Below are positions 16,869-26,008 of a stretch of DNA of 64,000 bases, piece after piece. Every line of letters begins with the position of its first letter. Position 1 is the first letter of the stretch. Under the pieces are notes generated by a model. It saw nothing but the letters and a program-made list of their open reading frames with translations, was not told the DNA's origin and searched no databases. The position numbers and the translations under genes are program-made. The stretch lies in assembly GCA_026708185.1 (NCBI GenBank), contig JAPOVK010000017.1:310001-374000 (forward strand), written 5' to 3'. This DNA comes from Gammaproteobacteria bacterium. Lineage in GTDB: Bacteria; Pseudomonadota; Gammaproteobacteria; Pseudomonadales; Azotimanducaceae.

Positions 16869-17552
16869 TTGGCTGACGTCCTTCCGCGCCCGCTTGTCGT
16901 TCTGGGTGAAGCCCTTCGCCCGGTTTCCGACAACATTGCGCGCCGGATGGATGACGAGCCGCCCTCGGCTCAGCCGTGCTTGGACATAATAGGCTTCGCA
17001 TCGCGGCACTTGGGGATGATCGAAGACCGCGTGGCGCGACTCGTCGAGGCGATCGACCATGACCTTGCTGGCGTGACGGGCCCCGACGCTGCCGATTCGG
17101 CCGTTTGGCGAGCCACATCGCGAGTCGAGATCCACATCGAGGGCCTGTTGGACCAGTACGACGAGGTCCGCCGTGTGAAGCCCGAGAGTGGCGACTTCCA
17201 TGCCTACGCTCTGCTTGGCGGGATCTACCACAACCTTCTCGAGCAGGTACAGACATGGCTGAATGATGTCCTGGAGTCCGTCGATGACCCGGTCGGCGCC
17301 CTGCGAAAGCGCGGGCTACCAACCGAGGGGCATGTCGAGATCACCATCCCATTGACAGTGGAGCCGCCGCCGCAGGTCGACGAACTCGCACGGTGGGCCC
17401 AACAACGGACCACTGGGCGGGCAAGCTACACCCGGACATACAACGACGGGTTTGAGCGCAAAGTCACGGGCCATGAGCGCCGCAGTTGGTTTACTTGGGT
17501 GTTGATCGGCTTCGGCCTTGGCTGGCTTGCCGGAGACGATGGTGACGAATAG
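16869..17552 (+). CDS. Hypothetical protein with C-terminal membrane segment
   Basis: A 227-residue protein of unknown function. The middle is helical and acidic (IEDRVARLVEAIDHDLAGV, HNLLEQVQTWLNDVLE). A Pro-rich link (TVEPPPQVDELARW) leads to a basic stretch, and one C-terminal hydrophobic segment, WFTWVLIGFGLGWLAG, ends in acidic residues. That pattern suggests a tail-anchored protein with most of its mass in the cytoplasm. The start is uncertain: the TTG used here has no clear ribosome site, and an ATG at 16947 is possible. It lies alone between the PIN toxin and the glyoxalase gene. Confidence 0.55.
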   Translation: MADVLPRPLVVLGEALRPVSDNIARRMDDEPPSAQPCLDIIGFASRHLGMIEDRVARLVEAIDHDLAGVTGPDAADSAVWRATSRVEIHIEGLLDQYDEVRRVKPESGDFHAYALLGGIYHNLLEQVQTWLNDVLESVDDPVGALRKRGLPTEGHVEITIPLTVEPPPQVDELARWAQQRTTGRASYTRTYNDGFERKVTGHERRSWFTWVLIGFGLGWLAGDDGDE

Positions 17553-17763
17553 CCCATCGCGCTTCCACACCCGCATGTAGGCCAGGACCTCCTTGCTCAA
17601 CACAACTCGAGCCGACGAGCGCACGGCCGCAACCTCCAACGCGGGCATAGCGCGTCTCCACGCGGCCGCCTACCCGCCGCCCGAATGTTGGCACACGCCC
17701 GCTGACCTTGCGTAAACTGCCGTCGATCGCCGACTGATCCGACGGCGGTTTGGGGAGAGAATC

Positions 17764-18561
17764 ATGATGCTCGTCGAGCAAATCTGGACCGGCAACGCCT
17801 ACCGGAACTTCAACTACCTCATCGCCTGCTCGGAAACCGGGGAGGCGCTCGCCATCGACCCGCTGGACTACAGCAAGTGCCTCGCAAATGCCAAGGACCA
17901 CGGTTGGGAGATCACGCAAGTGCTCAACACCCACGAGCACGGCGATCACACGGGTGGCAACGGCCCGATGATCGAGGCGACCGGCGCCAAGCTGCTCGCC
18001 CACGCGGGGGCCGGCGCACGAATCAGCGGCATTGACATCGGTCTCAACGCCGGCGACACCGTTTCCGTCGGGCGCACCGTCGAGCTGCTCGCGATGGACA
18101 CGCCCGGCCACACGATGAGCCACGTCTGCCTGCTCTCCAAGACCGACCAGCCCGCGCTCTTCAGCGGCGATACGCTGTTCAACGCGGGGGCTGGCAACTG
18201 CCATGGCGGTGGCCATCCCGAGGAACTCTACGAGACCTTCGTCAAGCAGCTTGCCCAACTGCCGGACGATACCCAGATCTACCCCGGTCACGACTACATC
18301 ACCAACAACCTGGCCTTCACACTGGACCGTGAACCCGACAACGGGGCGGCGGCGGACCTCCTGGCCGAGCTTGAGACGGCCCACGATCCGGGCCGCGCGA
18401 TGGTGACGACGTTGGCGCAGGAGAAGGACTTCAACACGTTCTTCCGCCTGACTAGCGCCACGGTGATCCAGAAGCTGCGCGAGTCCTTCTCCGACCTCCC
18501 GGACGACCCTTCGCCGAAGGAGGTGTTCCTCAAGCTGCGGGAACTCCGCAATAGCTGGTGA
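17764..18561 (+). CDS. gloB: Hydroxyacylglutathione hydrolase-like metallo-beta-lactamase (glyoxalase II)
   Basis: Predicted second enzyme of the glyoxalase route, hydrolysing S-lactoylglutathione at a binuclear metal site; 265 residues. Metal motif THEHGDHTGG (about 59-68), then DTPGHTMSH, SGDTLFNAGAGNC and YPGHDY follow the glyoxalase II order. The C-terminal substrate domain ends in FLKLRELRNSW. GGAGA is placed well before the ATG. It lies 25 bp upstream of a TonB receptor in the same direction, but a shared function is not evident. Other thioesterase uses of the fold are possible. Confidence 0.87.
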   Translation: MMLVEQIWTGNAYRNFNYLIACSETGEALAIDPLDYSKCLANAKDHGWEITQVLNTHEHGDHTGGNGPMIEATGAKLLAHAGAGARISGIDIGLNAGDTVSVGRTVELLAMDTPGHTMSHVCLLSKTDQPALFSGDTLFNAGAGNCHGGGHPEELYETFVKQLAQLPDDTQIYPGHDYITNNLAFTLDREPDNGAAADLLAELETAHDPGRAMVTTLAQEKDFNTFFRLTSATVIQKLRESFSDLPDDPSPKEVFLKLRELRNSW

Positions 18562-18586
18562 CGGTTGCCGGGACCGAGGCCGCCCA

Positions 18587-21500
18587 ATGAACGTCCCCGC
18601 CACATTCCGCCTCGCCCTCTATGCTGCCGCAATTCTCGCCGGCGTCAGCGCAGCGGCCGCAACGACGTCTGCCACAATCAACGGCTACGTGCGTACGATC
18701 GGCGGCGATCCGGTCCCGTCGGCGCAAGTCGCGATCATCCATTCCCCCTCGGGTACCCATGCCACCGCCGTCACAGCGGCAAACGGCGCATTCCACCAGT
18801 CGGGCCTGCGTGTTGGCGGCCCCTACGAGATTCGGTTCTCGGCCGAGGGATTCCAGGACCAAACGCTCACCAACGTCACGCTGACGCCCGGCCCCCAGCC
18901 TCCCTTCGCCGCGGTGCTGCTTCCGCTGGGCGTCGAGGAGGTCCTGGCCACGGCGAGCGCGGTCGTGTCGGCGCGCGACCTCAACAACGGCGTCGGCTCG
19001 GCGTATACCGCGGCCGACATCGCCGGCCAGCCGTCCATCACGCGCGATGTCATCCGCACTTTGCTGCGCGACCCGCTCGCGCAATCGGCGGGCGAAGGGA
19101 ACCTCTCCGTCGGCGGGGTCAATCCGCGCTTCAACGGCCTCGCCATCGACGGGTCCCTGCAGCAGGACGACTTCGGCCTCAGCAGCGGCACGTATGCCAC
19201 CAGCCGCTCGCCGATCAACCTCGACGCCGTGGAGTCGGCATCGCTCGTGGCATCGGACTACTCCGTGAGCGCATCGGGCTTCACAGGGGGGCTGGTCAAC
19301 ATCACCACGAAGTCCGGGACCAACGAGTGGGACGGCGCCGCCTTTTACACCTTCCACGGCAACGACCAGGTGGGCGACACCTACGACGGCAGCCGCAGCT
19401 TCACACCGAGCGCATTCGAGGAGAAGGAGTACGGCCTCTCCGTCGGTGGGCCGCTCATCGCCAACAGGCTGTTCGTCTTTCTGTCGTACGACGAGTTCGA
19501 GGCCGTGCAGCCCGTGGACTTCGCGGCGTTCGACAGCGCGAGGGGCATCCAGCCGGGGTTCTTCGAGGCATTGCGCGGCGTGGTCAGGGACGTCTACGGC
19601 TACGATCCCGGTGGCCGGCCTGCATCCGCCTCCACGCCCGAGGGATCCGAACGGACGCTCGTCAAGTTGGACTGGAACGCCAGTGACGCCCACCGGGCGT
19701 CGTTCACCTACCAAGAGAGCCTCGAGACCGGGACATCCGTCGGCGCCGACCGGTTGGCGTCCGCGTGGATCGACATCCCGGTGGAACTGACGGCCTACAC
19801 CGCGCAGCTCTTCTCCGACTGGAGCGACCGCGTCTCGACGACAGTGCGCAGCAACCTCAAGACGTTCACCCGCGGTCAGAACTGCCGCGCGCCTGGCATC
19901 GGCGCGCTCGAGTTCGACAACCTCGAAGCGGCGGACGTGGCCGGGACGCCGCTCGCCGGGTTGCTCACGGGGAGCGTCGACCTCGTCGCCGGGTGCGACC
20001 GCTTCCGTCACGCGAACGCCTACGACGACGAGCGCCTGCAGCTCTTCGGGGCCCTCGACTACCTGGCCGGCGACCACATCCTGCGTATCGGCGGCGAGCG
20101 CGAGTCCTTCGACCTCTTCAACCTGTTCGTGCCCGGCTCCAACGGCCGCTTCGTGTTCGCGGACTTCGCCGCCATCGCGGACCGGCGGGCGCGGGTCGAC
20201 TACGTCAACGCGGCATCGAACAACGCCGCCGACGCGGCCGCGGCGTGGGGGTACGAGCGCACGACCGTGTTCGTGCAGGACACGTGGCAGGCGCGGCCCG
20301 ACCTCGAACTGACGGCCGGGCTGCGATACGAACGGTTCGCCCAGGACGAACGTCCGGACGCCAGCCCGGCCGTTGCCAGCGCCTACGGCATCCGCACGGA
20401 CAGGAACCTCGACGGGTTGGACCTCCTGTTGCCGCGCTTGAGTTTCCGTTGGACGGGCATGCCCCGTACTGCCGTGTCCGGCGGCGTGGGCCGCTTCTCC
20501 GGCGGCGACCCCAAGGTGTGGACTTCAAATGCGTTCCAGGTGCCGACGGTTTTCTCGCGCACTTTCGCGACCGGCGTCTCGCCGACATCGGTGCCCGCCG
20601 AGCTTCGGGCGATGGTTGCCGCGGGTCGTCCGGTGGCCATCGATGCCATCGCGCCCGGTTTCGAGATGCCGTCGGATTGGAAGGCGTCCCTGCGGCTCGA
20701 ACGCGATCTCGACCTGACCTTGGGCGCGCTCGATCTCGGCACGGGCTACACCTTGACCGCGCAAGCCTTGCTGACAGTGACCGCGGACGGCTTCCTGTGG
20801 ACCAACCTCGCGCAGACCCGATTGCCGGCCGCGCAACCGACCGGAGTCGCGCCGGATGGGCGCACAATCTACGCCGACCTCGACGACCTCGGCATCCTGA
20901 ACCTCGTCACCCTAGCCAACCACCGCGAGGGAAGCAGCCGGATCCTGACCGCGGCTCTCGCCAAGCGCTACGACATGGGTCTCGATTTCCAGGTGAGCTA
21001 CGCCTGGCAGGACGTCGAGACGGTGACCGAGGGGCTGTCGTCGCGCGGCATCTCCAATTGGCGCGGCATCGCGGATGCTGATCGGAACCGGCCGTCGCCT
21101 CGCACCTCGCCTCACCAGGTGACCCACGCGGTCAAGCTCAACGTCGGCTACGAGCGCGACTTCGGCGCATTCCGTGCCCACGCCGACCTTTTCGCCCGTG
21201 CCTGGTCAGGCGACCGCTTCACCTATACGTTCGACGTGGACCGCGGTAATGCGCTCTTCGGCCGTGCCGGCGCGGGCGAGAGCCCCTACGACAACAGCCC
21301 GCTCTACGTTCCCGCTCGGCCCAACGATGCCGCGGTCGTCTACGGCAGCGGGTTCGACCAGGCAGCCTTCTTCGCGTACCTCGATGACAATGATATCGAC
21401 GCCGGGATCCATCGGCCCTATTCGGCGGATGCGGGCATGAACCAGGTCTGGGATCTGCGGCTGCGCCTTGAACTCCCCCGCCTGGGCTTGGGTTCCCGGA

Positions 21501-21820
21501 TCGGCGACAGCCGGGCGAGCATCGTTCTCGACGTGGAGAACGTGCTGAACCTGCTGAACGACGAATGGGGCACCTATCACGCCGGGCCGCGCTTCGGCCA
21601 AGCCGCCGTCGTCCGTGCGGACCTCGTCTCGGCGGCCGATGTCGCGGCGTTGGGCGTCGATGGCGCGCCGGCACTCACGGGCAATGCACCACGCACGGCC
21701 TGCCGGCAGCCGCGGGACTGCGTCTTCCGCTACAACCGGTTTCGGGCGATCGCCGCCGAGTTCCCGTCAGCCGCCCGGTCGGTCTATCGAATCCGGCTCG
21801 GATTCCGCTTCGAGATCTAG
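18587..21820 (+). CDS. Oar-like TonB-dependent receptor with carboxypeptidase-regulatory domain
   Basis: Large outer-membrane protein, 1077 residues, with a signal peptide (about 1-25). A beta-sandwich CarboxypepD_reg-like domain follows (about 29-115; NGYVRTIGGDPVPSAQVAI, then GGPYEIRFSAEGFQDQ). A plug domain comes next (QPSITRDVIRTLLRDPL, then VGGVNPRFNGLAIDG), and then a long beta-barrel to the C-terminus (YRIRLGFRFEI). This architecture is that of the Oar family, common in Acidobacteria, Myxococcota and Xanthomonadales, linked to uptake of large substrates or to vesicle cargo. No TonB/ExbBD genes or degradative enzymes are adjacent, so the substrate is unknown. Confidence 0.9.
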   Translation: MNVPATFRLALYAAAILAGVSAAAATTSATINGYVRTIGGDPVPSAQVAIIHSPSGTHATAVTAANGAFHQSGLRVGGPYEIRFSAEGFQDQTLTNVTLTPGPQPPFAAVLLPLGVEEVLATASAVVSARDLNNGVGSAYTAADIAGQPSITRDVIRTLLRDPLAQSAGEGNLSVGGVNPRFNGLAIDGSLQQDDFGLSSGTYATSRSPINLDAVESASLVASDYSVSASGFTGGLVNITTKSGTNEWDGAAFYTFHGNDQVGDTYDGSRSFTPSAFEEKEYGLSVGGPLIANRLFVFLSYDEFEAVQPVDFAAFDSARGIQPGFFEALRGVVRDVYGYDPGGRPASASTPEGSERTLVKLDWNASDAHRASFTYQESLETGTSVGADRLASAWIDIPVELTAYTAQLFSDWSDRVSTTVRSNLKTFTRGQNCRAPGIGALEFDNLEAADVAGTPLAGLLTGSVDLVAGCDRFRHANAYDDERLQLFGALDYLAGDHILRIGGERESFDLFNLFVPGSNGRFVFADFAAIADRRARVDYVNAASNNAADAAAAWGYERTTVFVQDTWQARPDLELTAGLRYERFAQDERPDASPAVASAYGIRTDRNLDGLDLLLPRLSFRWTGMPRTAVSGGVGRFSGGDPKVWTSNAFQVPTVFSRTFATGVSPTSVPAELRAMVAAGRPVAIDAIAPGFEMPSDWKASLRLERDLDLTLGALDLGTGYTLTAQALLTVTADGFLWTNLAQTRLPAAQPTGVAPDGRTIYADLDDLGILNLVTLANHREGSSRILTAALAKRYDMGLDFQVSYAWQDVETVTEGLSSRGISNWRGIADADRNRPSPRTSPHQVTHAVKLNVGYERDFGAFRAHADLFARAWSGDRFTYTFDVDRGNALFGRAGAGESPYDNSPLYVPARPNDAAVVYGSGFDQAAFFAYLDDNDIDAGIHRPYSADAGMNQVWDLRLRLELPRLGLGSRIGDSRASIVLDVENVLNLLNDEWGTYHAGPRFGQAAVVRADLVSAADVAALGVDGAPALTGNAPRTACRQPRDCVFRYNRFRAIAAEFPSAARSVYRIRLGFRFEI

Positions 21821-21832
21821 GGACGCGTCGTC

Positions 21833-22400
21833 TTAAGCGAGCTGGTGGATCACCGCTTCCCGCGTTTCGGTATCGAAGGTGGCGTAGGTACCCGTGCGCG
21901 CCGGCGGACGCGGCTGCGCACAGGAGCCGGGATTGATGACGGTAACGCCACCTGCGCGATGCACCAAAGGCACGTGCGTATGACCGAAACAGACCATGTC
22001 GTACGGCATCCGGGCGAAAGCCGCCAGACGCGGGCTGCCCGGCTGGATGTACTCGTCCTCGCCGAGGCCCGTATGAGGTCATGAGCACGCGCACGCCGCC
22101 GAAGTCGAACTCGCGCATGGGCGGCGCATCGGCGAGGAACGCCAAGGACTCCGCCGGGAAGGAGCGACGGCACTTCTCCAGGTAGTCGGGATTCCGCCCC
22201 CCGAACAGTACCGCCTCGTGGTTGCCCTGGATGCAGCGGACGCCGTGGTCGGCCAGCAGCGCCACGGTATCGGCGCAGAACTCGTACTCGCTCACCGCGT
22301 CGCCCGCACAGAGGATTGCGTCGGCCGTCGACAACTCCGCCAACACGCGCGACAGCGCCTCGGCATCGGCGTGGATGTCGGAAACGATGCCGATGAGCAC
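21833..22400 (-). pseudogene. Metallophosphoesterase, split by a frameshift
   Basis: Calcineurin-like phosphoesterase of the YfcE/MJ0936 type, read in two frames. The first frame (GTG at 22400) gives GIVSDIHADAEAL, ILCAGDAVSEY and CIQGNHE, the first metal-binding motifs, down to VRVLMTS. The second frame starts at GEDEYIQPGSP and continues through DMVCFGHTHVPLVH and VINPGSCAQPR to a stop at 21833. Together they make a complete domain of about 188 residues. Adding one base near 22070-22080 would restore one frame. Either the gene is newly inactivated or the assembly lost a base. If read through, it would be a single cytoplasmic phosphodiesterase. Confidence 0.8.
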
Positions 22401-22629
22401 GGCCAAACGCCCTGAAAACCCGCGATAATCCAGCTTACCCGCCTTTGGGTCGCTACGCACACTTGGCCTGCGCCGAGTGGAGCATCCACGAGGCCGTCAC
22501 CCAATCAGCCGACTTCAGGCGTATCATGGTCGAATGACGCTGGGCGTTCGGTCGATTCCGCCACGCCAAGCTGGATTCACGGTACCTCGTACGGTGAAGG
22601 GCTACGCAGACGGGTCGGAGGTTTGACTC

Positions 22630-22938
22630 ATGAAACGCTCTTGGGAGGAGGTCGAGACCGAGCTGTGGAAGCTACACTCGGCGGGCGAGATCGATCTTGA
22701 CGCGCCCGCAGGCCGGGCTACTGATGGCGGCGAGAACGCCAACGATCGTGCGATCCGAGATGCAATCTGGCGCATCCAAGGGTTTGAAGGCAGGGGTCGC
22801 GACCGTATCTGCGCGGAGTGCGGCAAGCGCTTCTGGGGACCGTGGATTGCCTATGTCCTGTGTTCCGCCAAGTGCAACGACGTTCAGAACAAGCGCCGCT
22901 TCGAGATCATGCGTCGCTATCGGTGGTCTGCCTTCTAA
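22630..22938 (+). CDS. Small putative zinc-binding protein
   Basis: A 102-residue protein of unknown function with a good start (ATG, GGAGG seven bases into the gene is coding; the upstream ribosome site is weak, GGTCGGAGG). The C-terminal part has ICAECGKRF and VLCSAKCND, a CxxC...CxxxC set that would hold one zinc ion, followed by a basic end (NKRRFEIMRRYRW). The N-terminal half is acidic and helical. It could be a DNA- or RNA-binding accessory protein. Its stop falls at the point where homology to a vapC toxin begins in another frame, which suggests a recombination junction. Confidence 0.6.
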   Translation: MKRSWEEVETELWKLHSAGEIDLDAPAGRATDGGENANDRAIRDAIWRIQGFEGRGRDRICAECGKRFWGPWIAYVLCSAKCNDVQNKRRFEIMRRYRWSAF

Positions 22939-23173
22939 GCGAGCACTGGGCAAGCTGACTGCTCCGACCGACCTTGAGCCAGGTATCGCCCGCCAGGGCT
23001 TCTCGGCACTGCCCATCACCTTCCATCATGCGGAAGTGGCCGGTGCTCTGCCACGGCATCACGCGGACCCGTTTGACCGGATGCTGATTGCCCAAGCGCA
23101 GTCCGAGGCACTTACGCTCGTCACGCGGAACAACCGAATGGGGTTGTACGGTGTGACCATGATCGAAGCCTGA
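22933..23173 (+). pseudogene. C-terminal fragment of a VapC-type PIN toxin
   Basis: The frame reads KRALGKLTAP, then ALPITFHHAEVAGALPRHHA, DPFDRMLIAQAQ and LTLVTRNN to the stop, the C-terminal two-thirds of a VapC-like PIN domain. The N-terminal strand with the first catalytic Asp (normally MLLDTH) is missing, and there is no plausible start codon. Sequence resembling the family begins right at the end of the preceding small gene. This is therefore a remnant, probably of the same decayed toxin-antitoxin set as the frameshifted phd antitoxin 300 bp downstream. Confidence 0.75.
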
Positions 23174-23217
23174 TGGGTGTACTCAGGAGACCGTGCGGCT
23201 TGTCGAAACTACAGGAG

Positions 23218-23304
23218 TGGTGCTCAGGGAGGGAGTCGAACCCTCACGCCACTAAGGACACTGGAACCTAAATCCAGCCCGTCTACCGATTCCGGCACCT
23301 GAGC
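23218..23304 (-). tRNA. tRNA-Leu (anticodon TAG)
   Basis: An 87-base class II tRNA on the minus strand with encoded CCA. The acceptor GCTCAGG pairs with CCTGAGC, and the anticodon stem CTGGA/TCCAG encloses TTTAGGT. There is a long variable arm (TGTCCTTAGTGGCGTG) and a T arm GGTTCGACTCCC. It is flanked by remnants of toxin-antitoxin genes, as often near tRNA integration sites. Confidence 0.97.
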
Positions 23305-23462
23305 GAGGGTCCAAGAGCTTAACAGGACGTCGCTAGGCCCGTCGTGGTGGCGACGTGATCGAGAGCTCCGTGCTAGGCGTTCTCACCCGCCGAACCTCCG
23401 GAGACCCGGCCAAGTGCTAGGATTCCGACGCGCTCCTTACAACGTCAAGCAGAGGAGAGAGC

Positions 23463-23735
23463 CATGCCTCGAACTATCAAAGGCGCGCGTGTTTGGTCGG
23501 TTGCGGAAGCCAAGGCGCACCTCTCGACGATTCTCCGTCTGGCCGAGTCGGATGGGCCTCAGTGATTGGATTGCGCCGATCATGCGTGGTTTTGCCGTTG
23601 AGGGTCTGGCTTGCACAACGCCGCGACCGCAAGCCCCTGGGTCAGTGGCTAGTCCAAAACGCACCTAGCAGTGCGCCAATCCCGACGGCGGACCGCGAGG
23701 AGTCGAGCGCGGAGATTCCATTCGTCAACGGTTGA
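23463..23735 (+). pseudogene. Phd/YefM-type antitoxin, frameshifted
   Basis: Starts with a good ribosome site (GAGGAGAG) and reads VWSVAEAKAHLSTILRLAES, the DNA-binding opening of Phd antitoxins, but stops after 34 codons at 23565. The family sequence continues in the next frame as VIGLRRSCVVLPLRVWL, RKPLGQWLVQNAP and EESSAEIPFVNG to 23735. Restoring one base near 23560 gives a normal antitoxin of about 90 residues. There is no toxin directly downstream; a vapC fragment lies upstream across the tRNA. Assembly error is an alternative to true inactivation. Confidence 0.75.
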
Positions 23736-23825
23736 CGAAGGTTGGAGGTGCCGAGCCGACTGATGCCGCCAGCCACACCGTCCGCCGGAATCCGCAGGAC
23801 CGCGCGGCGTATACTCGCGCCGTCA

Positions 23826-23911
23826 GCCCGGGTGGTGAAACTGGTAGACACAGGGGACTTAAAATCCCCCGGGAGAACCCCGTGCCGGTTCAAATCCGGC
23901 CCCGGGCACCA
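23826..23911 (+). tRNA. tRNA-Leu (anticodon TAA)
   Basis: An 86-base class II tRNA on the plus strand with encoded CCA. The acceptor GCCCGGG pairs with CCCGGGC, the anticodon stem GGGGA/TCCCC encloses CTTAAAA, there is a long variable arm, and the T arm is CCGGTTCAAATCCGG. It points the opposite way to the tRNA-Leu(TAG) 520 bp upstream. Confidence 0.97.
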
Positions 23912-23954
23912 TACGCGGACGGATGCTGCGGCCAAGGCCCTCAACAGCCGTAAA

Positions 23955-25046
23955 TCAGCGCAACAGCCACGATCCGAACCGCTCGTTCATGTCCTCGCCG
24001 TTGTCGGCCCACCACGACCAGTCGCTGCGCAGCGCAAGCTTGGTGTTCTCGGGCGCGGTGGGCATATGGCCAGCCATGGCGATGCCGGTGGCAAGGTGGC
24101 TTGAGACTAGCGCTTCCGCGGAGCGGCGCGAGGGGCTGTAGGCGATGTAGCGGCTGACGGCGGCCATCGAAGCGGGCCGGGATGCGTACGCGAGGAGTCG
24201 ATGCGCCGCCGCCCCGTTGCCGGATCCGGACACGATGGCGAGGTTGCTGATCTCGAGCACCTGGCCGTGCCAGACGATCGTGAACGGCTGGTCCTCGAGG
24301 ACCTGGGCGTTGAATATCCTGCCGTTGTAGGCGGTGGTCATGGCCACTTCGCCGTCGGCGAGCATCTGTGGCGGCTGCGCGCCCGCATCCCACCACACGA
24401 CTTGGTCCTTGATGGTGTCGAGCTTGGCGAAGGCCCGGTCGACGCCTTCCGGCGTGTCGAGTGCCGCGTAGACCTCCGCGGCCGGGACGCCGTCGGCCAT
24501 GAGGGCGAACTCGAGATTCGCGAGTGGTGTGCGGCGCATGCCGCGCCGTCCGGGGAACCGCTCGAGGTCGAAAAAGTCCTGGATGGTGCGGGGGACGTCG
24601 CCCGTCGTCCGCTCGTGGTTGTAGGCGACGATGGTGGAGAAGAACAGCATCCCGATGCCGCATTCGCTGATCAAGCCGGAATGGAAGTCGTCCTCGGGCG
24701 CCGAACCGTCCGTGCCCGGCGCCAGCAGCGAGACGGTGAGCGGCTCGAAGAGACCTTCGTCGCAACCCCGGACCAGATCGGGAAACTGGATGTCGACGAC
24801 GTCCCAGTAGACGTTGCCCGCTTCCACTTGCGAGCGGATCTGCGACAGGCCGCCGCTGTAGTCGTCGAGGGTGACCTCGATACCGGTGTCGGTGGCAAAC
24901 GGCTTGAGATAGGCCTCCTCGCAGGCGTCAGCGTACGAGCCGCCCCACGAGACAACCGTCACGGACTCGGCCGAAGAGGTGGGTCCGATAGCAACCAGCG
25001 CGGTGAGCAGGCCGCTGGCGATCGCCTTGACCGAAGTGGCGCGCAT
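23955..25046 (-). CDS. ABC transporter substrate-binding protein, spermidine/putrescine (PotD-like) type
   Basis: Periplasmic ligand-binding protein, 363 residues. The ATG at 25046 is preceded by AGGGAG; the first 25 residues (MRATSVKAIASGLLTALVAI) form a Sec signal peptide. Mature text VTVVSWGGSYADACEEAYLKPF is the typical opening of the PotD/extracellular-binding family 1 fold, and LADGEVAMTTAYNGR is a later family block. A polyamine or a small organic ligand is likely. No permease or ATPase gene lies within this window, so it is orphaned or works with a distant transporter. It ends just beside tRNA-Leu(TAA). Confidence 0.85.
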   Translation of the reverse strand: MRATSVKAIASGLLTALVAIGPTSSAESVTVVSWGGSYADACEEAYLKPFATDTGIEVTLDDYSGGLSQIRSQVEAGNVYWDVVDIQFPDLVRGCDEGLFEPLTVSLLAPGTDGSAPEDDFHSGLISECGIGMLFFSTIVAYNHERTTGDVPRTIQDFFDLERFPGRRGMRRTPLANLEFALMADGVPAAEVYAALDTPEGVDRAFAKLDTIKDQVVWWDAGAQPPQMLADGEVAMTTAYNGRIFNAQVLEDQPFTIVWHGQVLEISNLAIVSGSGNGAAAHRLLAYASRPASMAAVSRYIAYSPSRRSAEALVSSHLATGIAMAGHMPTAPENTKLALRSDWSWWADNGEDMNERFGSWLLR

Positions 25047-25180
25047 GTTCGTTCTCCCTGTGCCGAATTGCCGTGGACTTGACGACAGCACGGCCGCCCG
25101 GCATTTTGCCAGCATGGCGAATGGTTTGGCTTGACGCCACTGCGGGATATCGCCGAGGAGGAGCGACGGCACCATCACCC

Positions 25181-26008
25181 ATGAGAGTTCTTGCGGCTAT
25201 CGCCTTTTCCGTGGCGCTCTATGTCCCGGCGTCGTCTCAAGAGCCGGGCATCTACCTGAGCATGGAAGGTCGCCTCATGGAGTCGGGCCTGCGGTTCAGT
25301 CCCGGCGGCGAGACCCGGTACCGGGTCAGCGACTACATGCAGCAGCTATGGATGGCCGCGACCGCTCAGACCTTGGCGGCCAGGGGCGAGGCAGCAGGTT
25401 GTTCCTCCCTGGGCTGGGGGGAGGAGGAGGCGCGTTTCGATTGCCCCTTGGGCCACGACGACTACATCTTCACGTTCACCTACGATCCTTGGGAAGGCGC
25501 CTCGGTTTTGAGGGTCTACGACGCAGGCACCGAAGCGTACATCGGACCCGATCAGGTCGAGGATTTGATCTGGGAACTGCCCGGTGCGGACGATCAGGAA
25601 GCCCTCGATCGCGCGGAGATCGACCACATCGCGGTCACGGTGGACATGAAAGCCGTGTTCAGAAGCGGCAGGTCCAGATCGCTCCAAGCCTTAGGTACGG
25701 CGGACTCGGTCAACGACACGATCGACTACGCCGGCCGGACACTGGGCGACCTGCTCAAACAGGTCGGCAGGGGCATCGGCTCCCGCCTTGACACGCTCGA
25801 AGTGCGACTGACCTGCCGGATCGAGCTCAAGGACGGGCAAGTCTTCGAACATCGCTACGCCATGCCGCCAGCCGACCCAGAAACCCTGTTCACCGACATA
25901 TGGCCAAGCCACGTATCCGAGGCTAGGTGGACACTTTCAAGCCAATACGAGGCAAGGCAGCTCAAGGCGCTGCAGATGTTCAGACGACAGGCCAGGCCAG
26001 GTGGCTAG
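25181..26008 (+). CDS. Predicted secreted protein of unknown function
   Basis: A 275-residue protein not recognised by family. The ATG at 25181 gives a clear signal peptide (MRVLAAIAFSVALYVPASSQ), so it should act in the periplasm or outside. The mature part has two Cys (in AAGCSSLGW and RFDCPLG) that could form a disulfide, mixed beta-type sequence, and several Trp. No repeats or catalytic motif were seen. The ribosome site GAGGAGGAG lies about 20 bases upstream, farther than usual, so the start is moderately certain. It converges on hyuB, overlapping by four bases, and is divergent from the binding-protein gene. Confidence 0.6.
   Translation: MRVLAAIAFSVALYVPASSQEPGIYLSMEGRLMESGLRFSPGGETRYRVSDYMQQLWMAATAQTLAARGEAAGCSSLGWGEEEARFDCPLGHDDYIFTFTYDPWEGASVLRVYDAGTEAYIGPDQVEDLIWELPGADDQEALDRAEIDHIAVTVDMKAVFRSGRSRSLQALGTADSVNDTIDYAGRTLGDLLKQVGRGIGSRLDTLEVRLTCRIELKDGQVFEHRYAMPPADPETLFTDIWPSHVSEARWTLSSQYEARQLKALQMFRRQARPGG

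Noticed and set aside
22461-22629. Possible gene between the phosphoesterase and the small zinc-type protein
   Set aside because: No frame in this 169-bp gap has both a start with ribosome site and protein-like composition.
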